Below, piece after piece: positions 11,872-21,877 of a DNA stretch of 64,000 bases. Origin of the DNA: Darksidea phi (Eukaryota > Ascomycota > Dothideomycetes > Pleosporales > Lentitheciaceae); assembly GCA_030770425.1 (NCBI GenBank), contig JASJFT010000168.1:38987-102986 (forward strand), read 5' to 3'. The notes below the pieces were generated by a model. The model searched no databases. It saw nothing but the letters and a program-made list of their open reading frames with translations, and was not told the DNA's origin. The position numbers and the translations under genes are program-made. How positions within the stretch are numbered: position 1 is the first letter of the stretch; each line of letters begins with the position of its first letter.

Positions 11872-12630
11872 ATCGAAGGAATTGAGATGAGTATAGACAG
11901 ATGAGATGGTTCTGGAATGGCGATATGAAACGGAGTGTGAAGCAATATCCGCCAAGAGAATACTGCTTCGTCTCTTGTGAAAGAGGTTACTGCTACACAG
12001 GACGGGTAAAGACATGGCTATATACATCACAAGACTATGCCCAGCTTCGATAGGTGAAGATAGACAGACAGTGCGTGGGAGGAAGCTCAAGCCAAATGGC
12101 GTCACTGTGCTTGAGCCAGGTAAGCTCCTGCGCTGATCTCTCACCCAGGACTCTGAGGCGGCCTGGTCTAGCTATCCTAGTCATGAACCCCACATCATAG
12201 AGCCTAGACTTAAGATTGGATGAAGCTTCGCAACGGCCGTTGCCGTTTAAATGCTCTCGCACGGCTTGAAGATTTTCTCGGTATTGTAACCCGAATGTTT
12301 TCCCAGACCGGAAAATATGAGGGCTAGAGAAACGTGATGACTAGAATGAGACAGCCAGCAGACTCAGAAATGCTTCGAGTTTATCCGATCGATGGCCCGA
12401 TATCATTCGCTCGGTTGGTGGTCGAGATGAAAGATAGGTCAAGGCCCGATAAAGAAGTAGGCCGCCGATCCTGATAAGGGTCCTCTGACGCGACTCGCTC
12501 CACGGATCAAGAACTCTGGGTTATCCCACGCAGTAAGGCTTAATTCACAAGAAGGCCTCTTACATCCAAACGCCAAGCTCTAAGCTACGCTAGTAATGCA
12601 ACGAAAAAAATTGTCCGAGTGCCATTGACC
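11872..12630. other. intergenic
   Basis: Upstream region of the CsbD-like gene and downstream region of CWC15. Only short, overlapping frames; no gene or RNA recognised. Confidence 0.55.
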
Positions 12631-13447
12631 TCATCGAATGTACTTCGACTATCGTAACTCGTTAGCTGTTGTCGCACGCAAGAGGTGATACGGTGGCTTA
12701 CCATGAACTTTTTGTGGAAGTCCGATCGAAGCATATCATTGATGAATTCCTTCTTCTTGTTCTTGTCTTCTGTGCCACGCGCTTGGTTCTTGAACACAAC
12801 GTCATCATCCCAGCGGCGCTTCATAGCGAAGTCGCGTGGATTTAATAGTGGATTTCCGCGTGCTATATCGATTTCCCGCTGTTCCTCTTCCTCGGCTGCG
12901 CGCTCCGCTTCCTCCTTGGCCTTCGCCTCAGCCCGCTCTTTCTTGATCTTTTCTAGTTCGCGCATAAGTGCGGCAGTCTCGTCTTCTTCATCATCGTCTC
13001 TGTTCAGGAGTCAGCAATAAATACTCTTATAGTAAGCAAGAGGACGTACTCTTCATCGCTACTTTCGCTGCTATCACTACTGTCGTCTGCATCTATCTCC
13101 CTATACTTCTCTAGCGTTTCTATTCGCCGACGCTTTTGATCTGCCTCGTCCTCTCCACCGTCTTCTGCTGCTGAAACTGCATCGAGCGGTCGCTTCGAGG
13201 CTGAATGTGAGTCAGCCGCGGAGTTCTCCTCCACGTAGGTGCCATTCTTCTTTGCGTAGTGACGCGCTTCGGCCTCCAAAAGCTCAGCACGGAGATCACG
13301 TTTCACCGCATCAGCATCGCCGCCTTGTCCGGGCTGTCTGTGCTTGAGGAGGGTGTGTGCTGGGAGGAGTCGTTGATGGTACGCCGGACCTCGGGCGGCT
13401 TCCTTGCCGCGTGCGGGATCGAACGTCGGTCGATGGGCGGTCGTCAT
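12631..13447 (-). CDS. CWC15: Cwc15/Cwf15 spliceosome component
   Basis: Pre-mRNA splicing factor associated with the NineTeen complex (Prp19/Cef1) in the nucleus. Three exons, 13447-13050, 12999-12702 and 12648-12631, give 237 aa. The N-terminal block [16 protein letters not shown] and the [16 protein letters not shown] segment are hallmarks of the family. A long acidic and Lys/Glu-rich coiled middle follows, then the conserved C-terminal core with NPLLNP, FKNQARG and [10 protein letters not shown]. The last exon is only 18 nt and encodes SKYIR-stop, which restores the FM-x-KYI/V-R ending of the family. Without it the frame runs on into unrelated sequence. Intron 2 has a CTAAC branch site. 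It shares a short divergent promoter with RRP45. Confidence 0.93.
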
Positions 13448-13682
13448 GGCGGTGTTGGAACCACCGGGTTACGAGAAGTGACTGCGCGGGCGTTTCGGGA
13501 GTCTTGCGTGTTATTATGAGTTGTGGAAGGCTGGCACAGAAGTAGAGGTTAAGTCAAGCCAAGATCGCGAAATCACTGTGCCAAGACATCGGTGAATGTA
13601 TTTTCCGACCCCGCCATATTTTCGTTCGGAGCTTCGCTATTACACGTACGTTTACATCAACAATTCATATGTGAGGCGGAAG
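13448..13682. promoter_or_regulatory. bidirectional promoter CWC15 / RRP45
   Basis: Only 235 bp separate the start codons of two divergently transcribed RNA-processing genes, so both 5' UTRs and core promoters must sit here. No TATA box stands out. Co-regulation is plausible but inferred. Confidence 0.6.
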
Positions 13683-14662
13683 ATGCCTCGCGAAGCTGAG
13701 ATCTCGGTCAATGAGCGTGCATTCATTCAAGAAGCGCTGAAGGAGCAGATTCGTCTTGATGGACGCACCTTTGATGCATTCCGTTCGTTAGAACTAACCT
13801 TTGGAGATGAATATGGCATCGCAGACGTACAGCTTGGGAAGACGAGGTGTGCAATACCGATCGGAATGTAGGAAATAGCTTGCTGATAGCTCGTAGAGTC
13901 ATTGCCCGGATCTCGGTAGATGTAACAGCCCCACTGCCTGAGCGCAAGTTTGATGGCATCTTCCAGATCGTAACGGAGTTCTCTCCAATGGCGTCGCCAG
14001 CATTCGAAGTTGGACGGTATGCGCTCCGCATAGCCCAACCTGTTACATCTAATAACTGAGCCGATAGACCTACAGATACAGAAGTCATCCTTTCGCGAAT
14101 CCTTGAGAAAGCCATCCGCCGATCGAACGCCCTCGACACCGAGTCGCTGTGTATTATTGCAGGCCTAAAATGCTTCGCGCTGCGCGCCGATGTGCACATC
14201 ATCGACCATGACGGGGGCCTCGTCGATGCGTCCTGCATAGCAGTCATGGCTGCACTACAACATTTCCGGAGGCCGGAGGTCCTAGTCGAAGGAGAAAAGG
14301 CGACCGTGTTAAGCCTTCGAGAACGCGAGCCGATACCGCTTTCAATACTACACCAGCCACTCTGTGTGACCTTTTCCTATTTTGAGGAAGGCGAGATATT
14401 CTTGGTGGACGCAAACCTAGCAGAGGAGCAGGTTCGGCAGGGAGAAGTAATTGTCACGTTGAATCGACATGGGGAGATCTGTCAGATTGCTAAATATGGA
14501 GGAGCTACTGTCGACCCGCTCACACTGCTCAACTGCACCAACGTTGCCCTGCAAAAGGTTAAGACGATAAGCACATATGTTCAAACGAGGCTTGAGGAGG
14601 ACGCCAAGAGGCGCGATGCGGGCGGGCTGATGGCAGAGCTCAGTGCTGAGAACGCAAGATGA
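13683..14662 (+). CDS. RRP45: Rrp45, exosome RNase PH-like core subunit
   Basis: Structural subunit of the RNA exosome ring (EXOSC9/Rrp45 family), nuclear and cytoplasmic. Three exons, 13683-13846, 13897-14016 and 14068-14662, with 50- and 51-nt introns, give 292 aa. The N-terminus has the NERAFIQEAL and RLDGR signature, then FRSLEL and the acidic GxTRVIARI strand, followed by APLPERKFDG. The second half carries LxxLIxxD-type RNase PH domain 2 features (DGGLVDASCIAVMAAL and the LREREPIPLSILHQPL segment). Rrp45 lacks catalytic residues in fungi, and none is expected. A GTGTGC donor starts intron 1. The start chosen gives the family's usual N-terminus; an upstream in-frame extension is less likely. 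Confidence 0.92.
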
Positions 14663-15394
14663 GATAATGGTAGGTACGTTTTGATCAAATTACAAGTACC
14701 AGAGGGGACGACAGCGCTTTTGCGTAAACACGGGGGGGAGGTTCATCAATCTGTCACCCCATCATAATCGCCGATCGTTTCTCACATGCCCATCGCCGTG
14801 GATGAATCTCGGGTACCTAGGACTCAGAAAGATTAGAGCAGGGGTAGCGCTCTGCCATACTCTGTTTTTCTAAGCGAGCCGATGCGGTTGGGTGGAATGC
14901 CAAATCTAGAATGGTAGACGAAGACAGTGGCTTCGATGGTACGCCACGAATGCATTTAATTCAACTCATCTTTTTCTTGCCCCCTCTCTGTTACGGACGA
15001 ACACATATTGGTAACTATTTGGAATGCTTGGAGCGATGATGCCGTCTGGGCTGCATGCTGACAACGCAGCTAGGCGTCCAATTAGGGCGCGCTCTCCAGT
15101 CGTCCAGAACACGGGCTCCTCAACGAAACACCAAGAGCTTTCGCCCTGCTGCAGTGGTAGAGCTTTGGCTATATCGGCCGAGCATCGGCCGACGATTCAG
15201 CACATATCAGCTAACGATGCGCCCATCTGCTAATTCGCATCACCGGCTTGTCTTGTGAAAGCAAGCCACCTTTGCGTCATTGTTCTCGTGTTAGAGCCTG
15301 ACGTCTTCTATCTACCTTCCAAAACCTCATTGCGCACGCCTATTCTTTCTCCACCTCCGGTATCATACATCAGCTACTCATATACCCTCGCACC
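14663..15394. other. intergenic
   Basis: Between RRP45 and the DUF4336-type gene. Two overlapping short frames near 15024-15258 show no family resemblance. The final 100 bases are pyrimidine-rich, as expected for a 5' UTR. I see no gene. Confidence 0.55.
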
Positions 15395-16310
15395 ATGACA
15401 TCCAAGCTCATTCCGAAAGACCCAGAGAAGGTGATGGTCATTCGGGATATCGTTCCGCGAACCATCACCACACTCTCAGTTCCGTTCCTGCGCTTCGGCA
15501 TGATTAAGGTCGGAGGACGAGGCACAATCGGTAGGCGGTTCGAGAGTTACTTGTCTTTGTGATAGCTAACGCGTGGTAGTGCGCCTGCAATCTGGCGCTC
15601 TCGCCGTCTTCTCACCTGTCGCGTTGACCGACGCCGTCAAGCAGAAAGTCGCCGAGATGGGCGAGGTAAAATATATTACAGCTCTTGATATCGAGGCATG
15701 TTTTACCACTCGGCTCTCCACACCCCATTACTCAGACTAAACGATGCTGCAGCACCACATCTTCCTCGGTCCCTGGCACCAAGCTTACCCCAACGCCAAA
15801 GTCCTCGGCCCGGAAGGCCTCCCCGAGAAGCGCAAATCTCAAAACAACGAACCAGTAACCTTCAGCTACATCTTCACCAAAGACAAGCCCCTCACTTCCA
15901 TCGACGCGGAGTTTGACGCAGAGTTCGACTACGAATATGTGTACGCGCATCAGAACAAGGAGATCGTGTTCAACCACAAGCCCACGAAGACAATGATACA
16001 GGCGGATCTACTGTTCAACTACCCGCCTACAGAGCAGTTTAGCAAGACGGGGGTGGCTGCGACAAGTGGCATCTTCACAAAGATCTTCGGAGCCGTAACG
16101 AACACGAATAGCGAGTGGCAGAAAAGGATAATTTGGTATGGGATCAGCTCGAAGGACCGGATGGGATATGCGAGGAGTGTGACGAAGATCGATAAATGGG
16201 ACTTTGAGCGCATCATTCCCTGCCATGGAGATGTCATTGAGACGGGTAGCAAGGGCATCTTCCAGAAGGTCATGAAGTGGCACCTCGACCTGGCGAAGAA
16301 GTCTTCCTAG
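15395..16310 (+). CDS. DUF4336-type metallo-hydrolase-like protein
   Basis: Three exons, 15395-15530, 15580-15695 and 15753-16310, give 269 aa. Intron 1 is ordinary (49 nt, GTAGGC, GCTAAC branch). Intron 2 (15696-15752) starts with GC, not GT: the join that preserves the family sequence is VKYITALDIE/HHIFLGPW, with donor GAG|GCATGT and acceptor GCTGCAG. The protein resembles DUF4336 members, which share a degenerate metallo-beta-lactamase-like fold, with the HHxFLxxW and YPNAKVLGPEGLPEKR blocks, and an IIPCHGDVI segment near the end that could supply metal ligands. Function unknown; soluble, no signal peptide. An alternative GT donor at 15666 would delete ten residues that look conserved. Confidence 0.83.
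15696..15752 (+). other. probable GC-AG intron
   Basis: A 57-nt intron with GC at its 5' end (GAG|GCATGT), an ACTAAAC branch-like site and a GCTGCAG acceptor. It is the only splice choice seen that keeps the conserved DIE-HHIFLG junction. Confidence 0.65.
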
Positions 16311-16675
16311 ACGGGGATGGCGCTCGCGGTAGATACAATCTAGCAGTTGACGGTTTCAAGAGCGCAATGGGCGGGGCACAAGGCAATACGCAGGTGGGAA
16401 TACGAGCCGAGTATAATGCCTGTCTTAGTACTTTTCATCTATGTTCTTTAACGAATCATTTACCTCGCTATCACTCAGGTCCCTTCAAACTATAACTTTC
16501 ACGAGTTCTCGTTTCCTGCCGTGCGCGCTCGAGCGCTTCGCCAACCCCAGTCTCAGCCACTGTACCGCTCCGATGCACGCACAGCAAAGGGGTAAAATAC
16601 GCCACCACCACAACGCCCTCACACGATGCATCCTTCTCTACGTCCTTTCACGCACGTCGCGGCTCTGCCGCCAGC
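16311..16675. other. intergenic / 5' UTR
   Basis: 365 bp between two co-directional genes. The part from about 16440 is pyrimidine-rich and probably leader sequence of the next gene. No gene seen. Confidence 0.55.
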
Positions 16676-18328
16676 ATGGCCATCTCCCCCGTCGACATCA
16701 TCACCTACATCGGCATTCCGCTCGCTGTGCTCGGCGTTCTTCCTACAATTTACACCGTCTTGAAATCGTTTCTCACACTCCGAGAGATCACAAGGACGTT
16801 GCACCAGAATGGCGTTGTCGCGATTACACGAAGCGCGCTGCTTACCGGCATTGTAGAAGTTGAAATCCCCAGAAGGAGCATAATACCGCTTGATCGCAGC
16901 AATCCTGCATACTTTTCCCTGCGCAGTACACCAAGTAGCTTGAAAGGAGGGAGCTGGACACTCTTCAATTGGAAAGAGATGGTCATCGGTGTAAAATGCT
17001 ACAGGCTGCAGTATCACGACGAACTATCGCAACCGCAAGCCGAGATCGAATTCGAAGCGTTGATAGCGTTTTTGCTGGATCGCGGCGCGGTACCGTATAA
17101 AGAGGGCTGGGCGGATTTGAGAAGTGCAGGACTTTGGACACCAGCAGGGACAAGGTTATTGGTTTATCCGGAAGATGGGAAGGAGGTGCTCAGCGTAACG
17201 GTCAGTGATGATAGTGATGGGATTCTTAGCTTGGCGTTGAAGTGGAGGGCGGAGTGGGGTGGAAGGGACACAGATAGTGTCCCCCCTTATTGGGTACGCG
17301 TCGCGGCTCCTGGGAAAGAAGGAGATGCTATTGGGAGGATCAACGAGCTTGAAGGAGCAAGCGGGTTGAGCGAGCAGAACGGCAATGTCAAGAAAGATGC
17401 CTTTCTCGACGACGAGAGTGCAGCGAGTGAAGAAGTAGATGCCAGATCTGCACTGCGCGTCCGCATTTCCGCAACCGGCGTCCAAGAAGCTTACATCGAA
17501 GCCAACTCAGCTGCCAAATTACCCCTACCACACCTCCGCCCCGTGCATCCCTCCTACCCCTCGTCCGACTCCACCACAGGCTTCTGGTTCAGCATTGCTG
17601 CAACAGCCCTCCAAGCGCCTCGGGGCGGTCTCTGGAGCTTCTCCATTCCCGCTGAGATCCTCGCCCTCGCGCGACACAACACGGTGCCCTGCGGCGTCAT
17701 GGTAGTTCTAGGCACGTTGAGGGACGAAGAGGTGCCGGCGTGGCGGACGCCGAACCTCGAAGAGCAGGCAGATCGATTCGAAAAACACGTCAAGTTCGTA
17801 GAGCAAAGTCGCAAGGCGAACGAGGAGATGCGCTTACCTCCCGAACAGCGCGAAGCTGCACGCAAAAAGCGCATGGAAACGGAAGCTATGGATTTCCACA
17901 ACGACTTCCACCGAAAACGCATGAGAGACGAACAACGCCGCGAAGCAGAAATCCTTGAAGCTATTCAATCCCAAAAAATACCCATCACCCTCGTTTCCTC
18001 TGCCAACCTCACCTACCTGACCCGCAAACTCAAACTTCCTGCTACACCCACCACCCATGAACTTCTTGCGCAAATCCTCTACGCAATGGCGCATGACACC
18101 TCCTTCGCGACCCGCCTAGCTACTATGCTCGATTTATGGAAGAATTGGGCGCAATCCGGCGGTATGACAAAAAGCCACTACCTTGCTATCAAAGAAGATC
18201 AAACGACGTTTGCGCTTGCGAGTGTCGTGCTAGCTGCTACGCGCAGTATAGTCAGTGAGCCTACGGGTAGTGTGGTAGGAGATTTGCAGGAGTGCTTGAG
18301 GATGTGGAAGAAAGTGCGGCTTGGGTAG
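16676..18328 (+). CDS. uncharacterised membrane-anchored fungal protein
   Basis: Single exon, 550 aa; function not recognised, although the long conserved-looking globular region suggests a fungal-wide family. Residues about 6-35 form one hydrophobic helix (IITYIGIPLAVLGVLPTIYT) and would anchor the protein with a short N-terminal tail. The remainder is soluble, with a beta-rich middle. A highly charged, probably helical Glu/Arg/Lys segment follows at about 360-425. The C-terminal block is Leu-rich and helical. No catalytic motif was found. The start is the first ATG in frame and places the hydrophobic segment at the N-terminus, as for a type III or signal-anchor protein. Confidence 0.75.
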   Translation: MAISPVDIITYIGIPLAVLGVLPTIYTVLKSFLTLREITRTLHQNGVVAITRSALLTGIVEVEIPRRSIIPLDRSNPAYFSLRSTPSSLKGGSWTLFNWKEMVIGVKCYRLQYHDELSQPQAEIEFEALIAFLLDRGAVPYKEGWADLRSAGLWTPAGTRLLVYPEDGKEVLSVTVSDDSDGILSLALKWRAEWGGRDTDSVPPYWVRVAAPGKEGDAIGRINELEGASGLSEQNGNVKKDAFLDDESAASEEVDARSALRVRISATGVQEAYIEANSAAKLPLPHLRPVHPSYPSSDSTTGFWFSIAATALQAPRGGLWSFSIPAEILALARHNTVPCGVMVVLGTLRDEEVPAWRTPNLEEQADRFEKHVKFVEQSRKANEEMRLPPEQREAARKKRMETEAMDFHNDFHRKRMRDEQRREAEILEAIQSQKIPITLVSSANLTYLTRKLKLPATPTTHELLAQILYAMAHDTSFATRLATMLDLWKNWAQSGGMTKSHYLAIKEDQTTFALASVVLAATRSIVSEPTGSVVGDLQECLRMWKKVRLG

Positions 18329-19397
18329 GCTGGAGGCGGGATTTGGACATGGGTGGGTCGGGGCCAGGTGATGAGGTGCCGATAGATGGGATTATGTTGA
18401 GGATGAAGATGATGTATGACGATGTATATGTATCTGTACGTTTCGCCAATTTTACTTGATGGAGTGTGTTTGGATGTATGGGGGCAGAGTAGTCAATGAT
18501 ACAATACTTTGGCCTGTTTTGTACTGGAACACTTCTATTACTAGAGAATTGATGTTATCCTCTTGAAGCACTTGTACTGTGGATTAGTTGGTCTGTCAAG
18601 TATATAAATGTAAAAGGCATAGTTCTTAGCACCTAAAAGGTCCCTCCAACAATACCCATAGATACCGCTATTGTGAGTATCCTTTTCTTTTTTTCAAGGG
18701 GAAAGCTGCATTGCCCAACTATGCTATTGTAGTAATAATATCTAATAGCAAAACTGTGCATATCTAGGGACTAGCACTAATGTAATATTCCTATACACGC
18801 CATAATTGAACAGTTGACGTCGAAAAGCCTTGACTACTAATTCAACCGTCCGCCACATGCACCTCGGGTGGAGCAGCGGGGTTAGTCGACACTAGCTTGA
18901 ACTAACACTAAAGTTCCGTAGTCGAGAGGTGGAAAGGGTGCATGGTTGGGGGACGGGGTGTGAATATCTTACACTATGTAATCCAGAGAAACAAAGTTAC
19001 AGGTCTAAAATGGTTGGCCAAGTTAGGCCAACCAACTTCCTGGGCGAGGTCCGTTGTTCTAGTGCATGCCAAATGTTTTTGCCTAGCATGCCTGAAGCAC
19101 AACAGGTCTTATCACGGCAGTTGCAAATGAAAAGCCAAGTTTTTGCAAGGAAAAAATATTGGTATGTAAGTCTGTAAGCCCATCGTTTCCCTCTAATGGG
19201 ATATAAAAAAAGTAAAAAGCAGAAAATATACCAGTACAGAAGAGAAGGAGTGAGTACAAAATAGTGGGGCCGACCTGTTAAAAATCGCTAAATACTCTAG
19301 CTCCCCAGCTCTAATGCTATGCGTCTGTCCTTCTTCTATAACCCCAGACGCCATGCCATGCATCGTCGATACTGTACGTCAAATTCTATGGTTTTAT
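18329..19397. other. intergenic, partly AT-rich
   Basis: About 1.07 kb between convergent 3' ends. Stretches around 18540-18800 and 19140-19260 are AT-rich. A perfect 9-bp inverted repeat with a 6-nt loop lies at 19011-19034 (TGGTTGGCC / GGCCAACCA). No coding similarity was found; degraded repeat DNA is possible. Confidence 0.5.
19011..19034. repeat. short perfect hairpin
   Basis: Arms TGGTTGGCC (19011-19019) and GGCCAACCA (19026-19034) are exact reverse complements around AAGTTA. It could be a transposon-end remnant or chance. Confidence 0.5.
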
Positions 19398-20637
19398 CTA
19401 AGCAAGGAATGGAAGAGCCCTCCTGGCAGGGGCTGTCGAGTTCGACGAAGGCATCTCAGGACCGCCGGGAGCGGGAACAGCATTGTCCTTGGGGAAAGGC
19501 TCAGACTGGCACTTGGATGAAGCCTGAGACCAAGCAATCTGCTCCATGGTGCCGTCGGAGCGGAACTTCCAGTGGGTACCATCCTCGAGCTCAATGTTCA
19601 TCTGTTTACTAGTTAGCTATTGCGTTCTTATAGAATATATAAGAGAGTCTTACGGTAGAAGTGTAGTCCCCCTTATACTGACCGAACATAGCAGTAGCGC
19701 GGCAGAAGACTCGTTGTCCCGGCTTGAGCATAGTAGCGACGACATAATTAAGCGAGACAGTAGTTTCCTGCCTGTTGGTCTCGGTCTTCGCGTTGGAGTA
19801 GCTGTAGCTGAGTTCGGTAGTCGAGGTGGCACCAACGATACCGAAGAGAGTGCCCGTGACGGCCCAGGACTGTGTGAAACCGACCGTGTGGGTCTGGGTG
19901 GTGGAGTATTCCTTGGACTGCGTGCGCGTCTCCGTCTTGCCGAAGGTGAAGGTCTCGTTGCTGTCGGTCATGGCGTTGGTGTGATCAGCGTAATCAAGGA
20001 TCATCATCTGGAGACCCTGCATACGCTTGTTGAGTTCCTCGGGAGTCTCGTCGAAGACGACATCCTCAATGGTGATTTTGTCGATCTTGCTGGCCATGAA
20101 GAGGAAAGAAAGACCGTTGACGACCGTGTCAGCGCGGCCAGAGACACCAAGAAGCATGCCTGAGTTGACCATCGTCTCCACAGGATCTTCCTTGCCTTCC
20201 TTGCCAAGGTTGAGCTCCTCGCCGTTCTTGGTGCGGAGGTAAATGCGCCCTAGACCTTCGCCCTTTTTATCGGTCCACATCTTGACCTGCGAAAGGCCAT
20301 CGGTGGCGGAGTCCCACTCAAGGCGTTGGTGCTCTTTCTCCTTGTCGATCTTGCCAATTGTGCCGCTATTGGTGCCGTCCGAGTAGTAGAACTGGATGGC
20401 CTCGATGTACTTCTTGGCAGTCCAGACTTCAATGCCAGTCATGACGACACCGTCATTGAACTTGGTGTGGCAGAATTCAGTACCCACCTGGGCGCCGGTG
20501 TACACGGGGTCTTTCCATGGGCCTCCAGTGCAGGTATTGGACCCAGCAGCGGGAGCAGTACCATTCTGAGCGGAAACAAGCCCAGAGAGAAAGAGCGCCG
20601 TAGCTCCGACGAGGAGAGATTTGGGGTTGAAAAACAT
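19398..20637 (-). CDS. secreted jacalin-like / aerolysin-like protein
   Basis: Two exons, 20637-19654 and 19601-19398, with a 52-nt intron (GTAAGA donor, GCTAAC branch, AACAG acceptor) in phase 0, give 395 aa. Failure to splice would give a shorter 342-aa product. A signal peptide covers about residues 1-23. The N-terminal half has a jacalin-like beta-prism look (TGIEVWTAKKYIEAIQFYY and a later GRADTVVNGLSFL segment). The C-terminal half (about 210-375) has the alternating Thr/Ser/Tyr strands and the GFTQSWAVTGTLFG loop typical of the aerolysin-type pore-forming domain. By family knowledge, such proteins bind glycans and may form beta-barrel pores; in fungi the targets are usually unknown. 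The protein keeps an uninterrupted frame. Wide spacers flank the gene. Lectin identity is less certain than the aerolysin-like half. Confidence 0.82.
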
Positions 20638-20843
20638 GGCTGTTGAAGTGACAGGAAGTGAAATGACGACCTGGTGTTTGAATGAAGAGAATGCTAATTA
20701 TCTAGCCAAGAAGAGACAGGAGCGAATGTATGTAAAGAGTGACTGTGCCAGGTAGTAGAAGAGAAGTTTTTAGGAGAAGAAGTTGAATGTAGAAGAAAAA
20801 GTGATGAGCTTGTGATGAGATTTTTGTGTCGCCTCGCTGCCGC

Positions 20844-20852
20844 ATTATATAC
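20844..20852 (-). promoter_or_regulatory. TATA-like box of the aerolysin-like gene
   Basis: Minus-strand TGTATATAAT lies about 205 bp upstream of the start codon of the secreted protein and is followed by pyrimidine-rich leader sequence. Consistent with an inducible, TATA-driven gene; inferred. Confidence 0.45.
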
Positions 20853-21686
20853 AAAATCTTCTCCGGACTTTGATGCCCCCCAGAGTCCAAAAAAACATGT
20901 GGGCTGACGAAACGAATCGAAACGGCCGATACGTGCTGTTCTGCTCTGCATCTGGAGATACCTGCGCATGAGCATGCAAAGCCCAATCTCCGGCGATCAG
21001 TGCGGCGATGTGCGGTAGGCTGAGGGTACGTTGAGAGTTAACTTTGATGATCTTACTCATTGTTTACTGAGAGTTCCGTGCAACACAAGTGATGCTTGGC
21101 TCACGGAATCCGTCCCATGTGCATATCTCGTATGTAAGTATTCGTTGTGGAAAGGCTTCCCCTATGGGGCCCGTGCTTGATCTGGCGGCCTGCGAGAAAG
21201 CACCGGGGGTCATTAATCACTGGATAGGCTCTAAGAAGCATGTCGATACGTTCGAACAACTGCCTGTCTCCATGATTTACTTGAGGCGATTCGATCTTCT
21301 GCTTGAAGTTAATGCCTCAGCACTGGCGCGGAGAAATAGCCGTTGCCCAGTTCAAAGCTCTGTGACGAGATTGGCAGAGTCGAGATCAACGCAATGATGC
21401 TCAAGAGGCCAGTACAGAGGCCGTACGCAGCAAAGTAAGACACTCAGCCTCACGGTATGCGACGCCAGGCAGCGAATGCTTCCGTGCCCCTTGTAAAGAA
21501 GAGGAAGGAGAGAAGGCCTAACGGTGTTGGTCGCCGTTTCACGATCCCCCAGCCGCCAAGTCCGCCATACCTCTATGGGAATGCTTAGCGAAGGTCCGGC
21601 GTTCCTACCTTAATCCTATTCACGCCGTAGTCCGGTCGCGCCTTCCTGCCCCAGACGTGCTCTCTTGCGTCCGAAAGCCGAGATCT

Positions 21687-21712
21687 GCTCATCCAGCTCA
21701 TCCAGCTCATCC
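21687..21712 (+). repeat. 9-bp tandem repeat (about 3 copies)
   Basis: Unit GCTCATCCA is repeated almost three times upstream of the FHIP-like gene. Too short to call a satellite. Confidence 0.8.
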
Positions 21713-21877
21713 GGTGGCCATGAGTGCACGTGCGGAAAGGCGACAAACTACAGGCTGAAGCTCCTGTTGTTTCATCGGGCTAAATACGACAATTGCGCGT
21801 CGACATCGCCGCCCCTCCCCCCACGCTTCCGCCCCCGATGAGGGCCCTGTAGTCCCGTTACTACTCGTCAACTCGTT

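Larger units (their letters stand above)
20638..21877. other. divergent intergenic region
   Basis: About 1.24 kb between the divergent secreted-protein and FHIP-like genes. It holds a TATA-like element near 20844 and a 9-bp tandem repeat at 21687-21712. The rest shows no gene. Confidence 0.55.
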
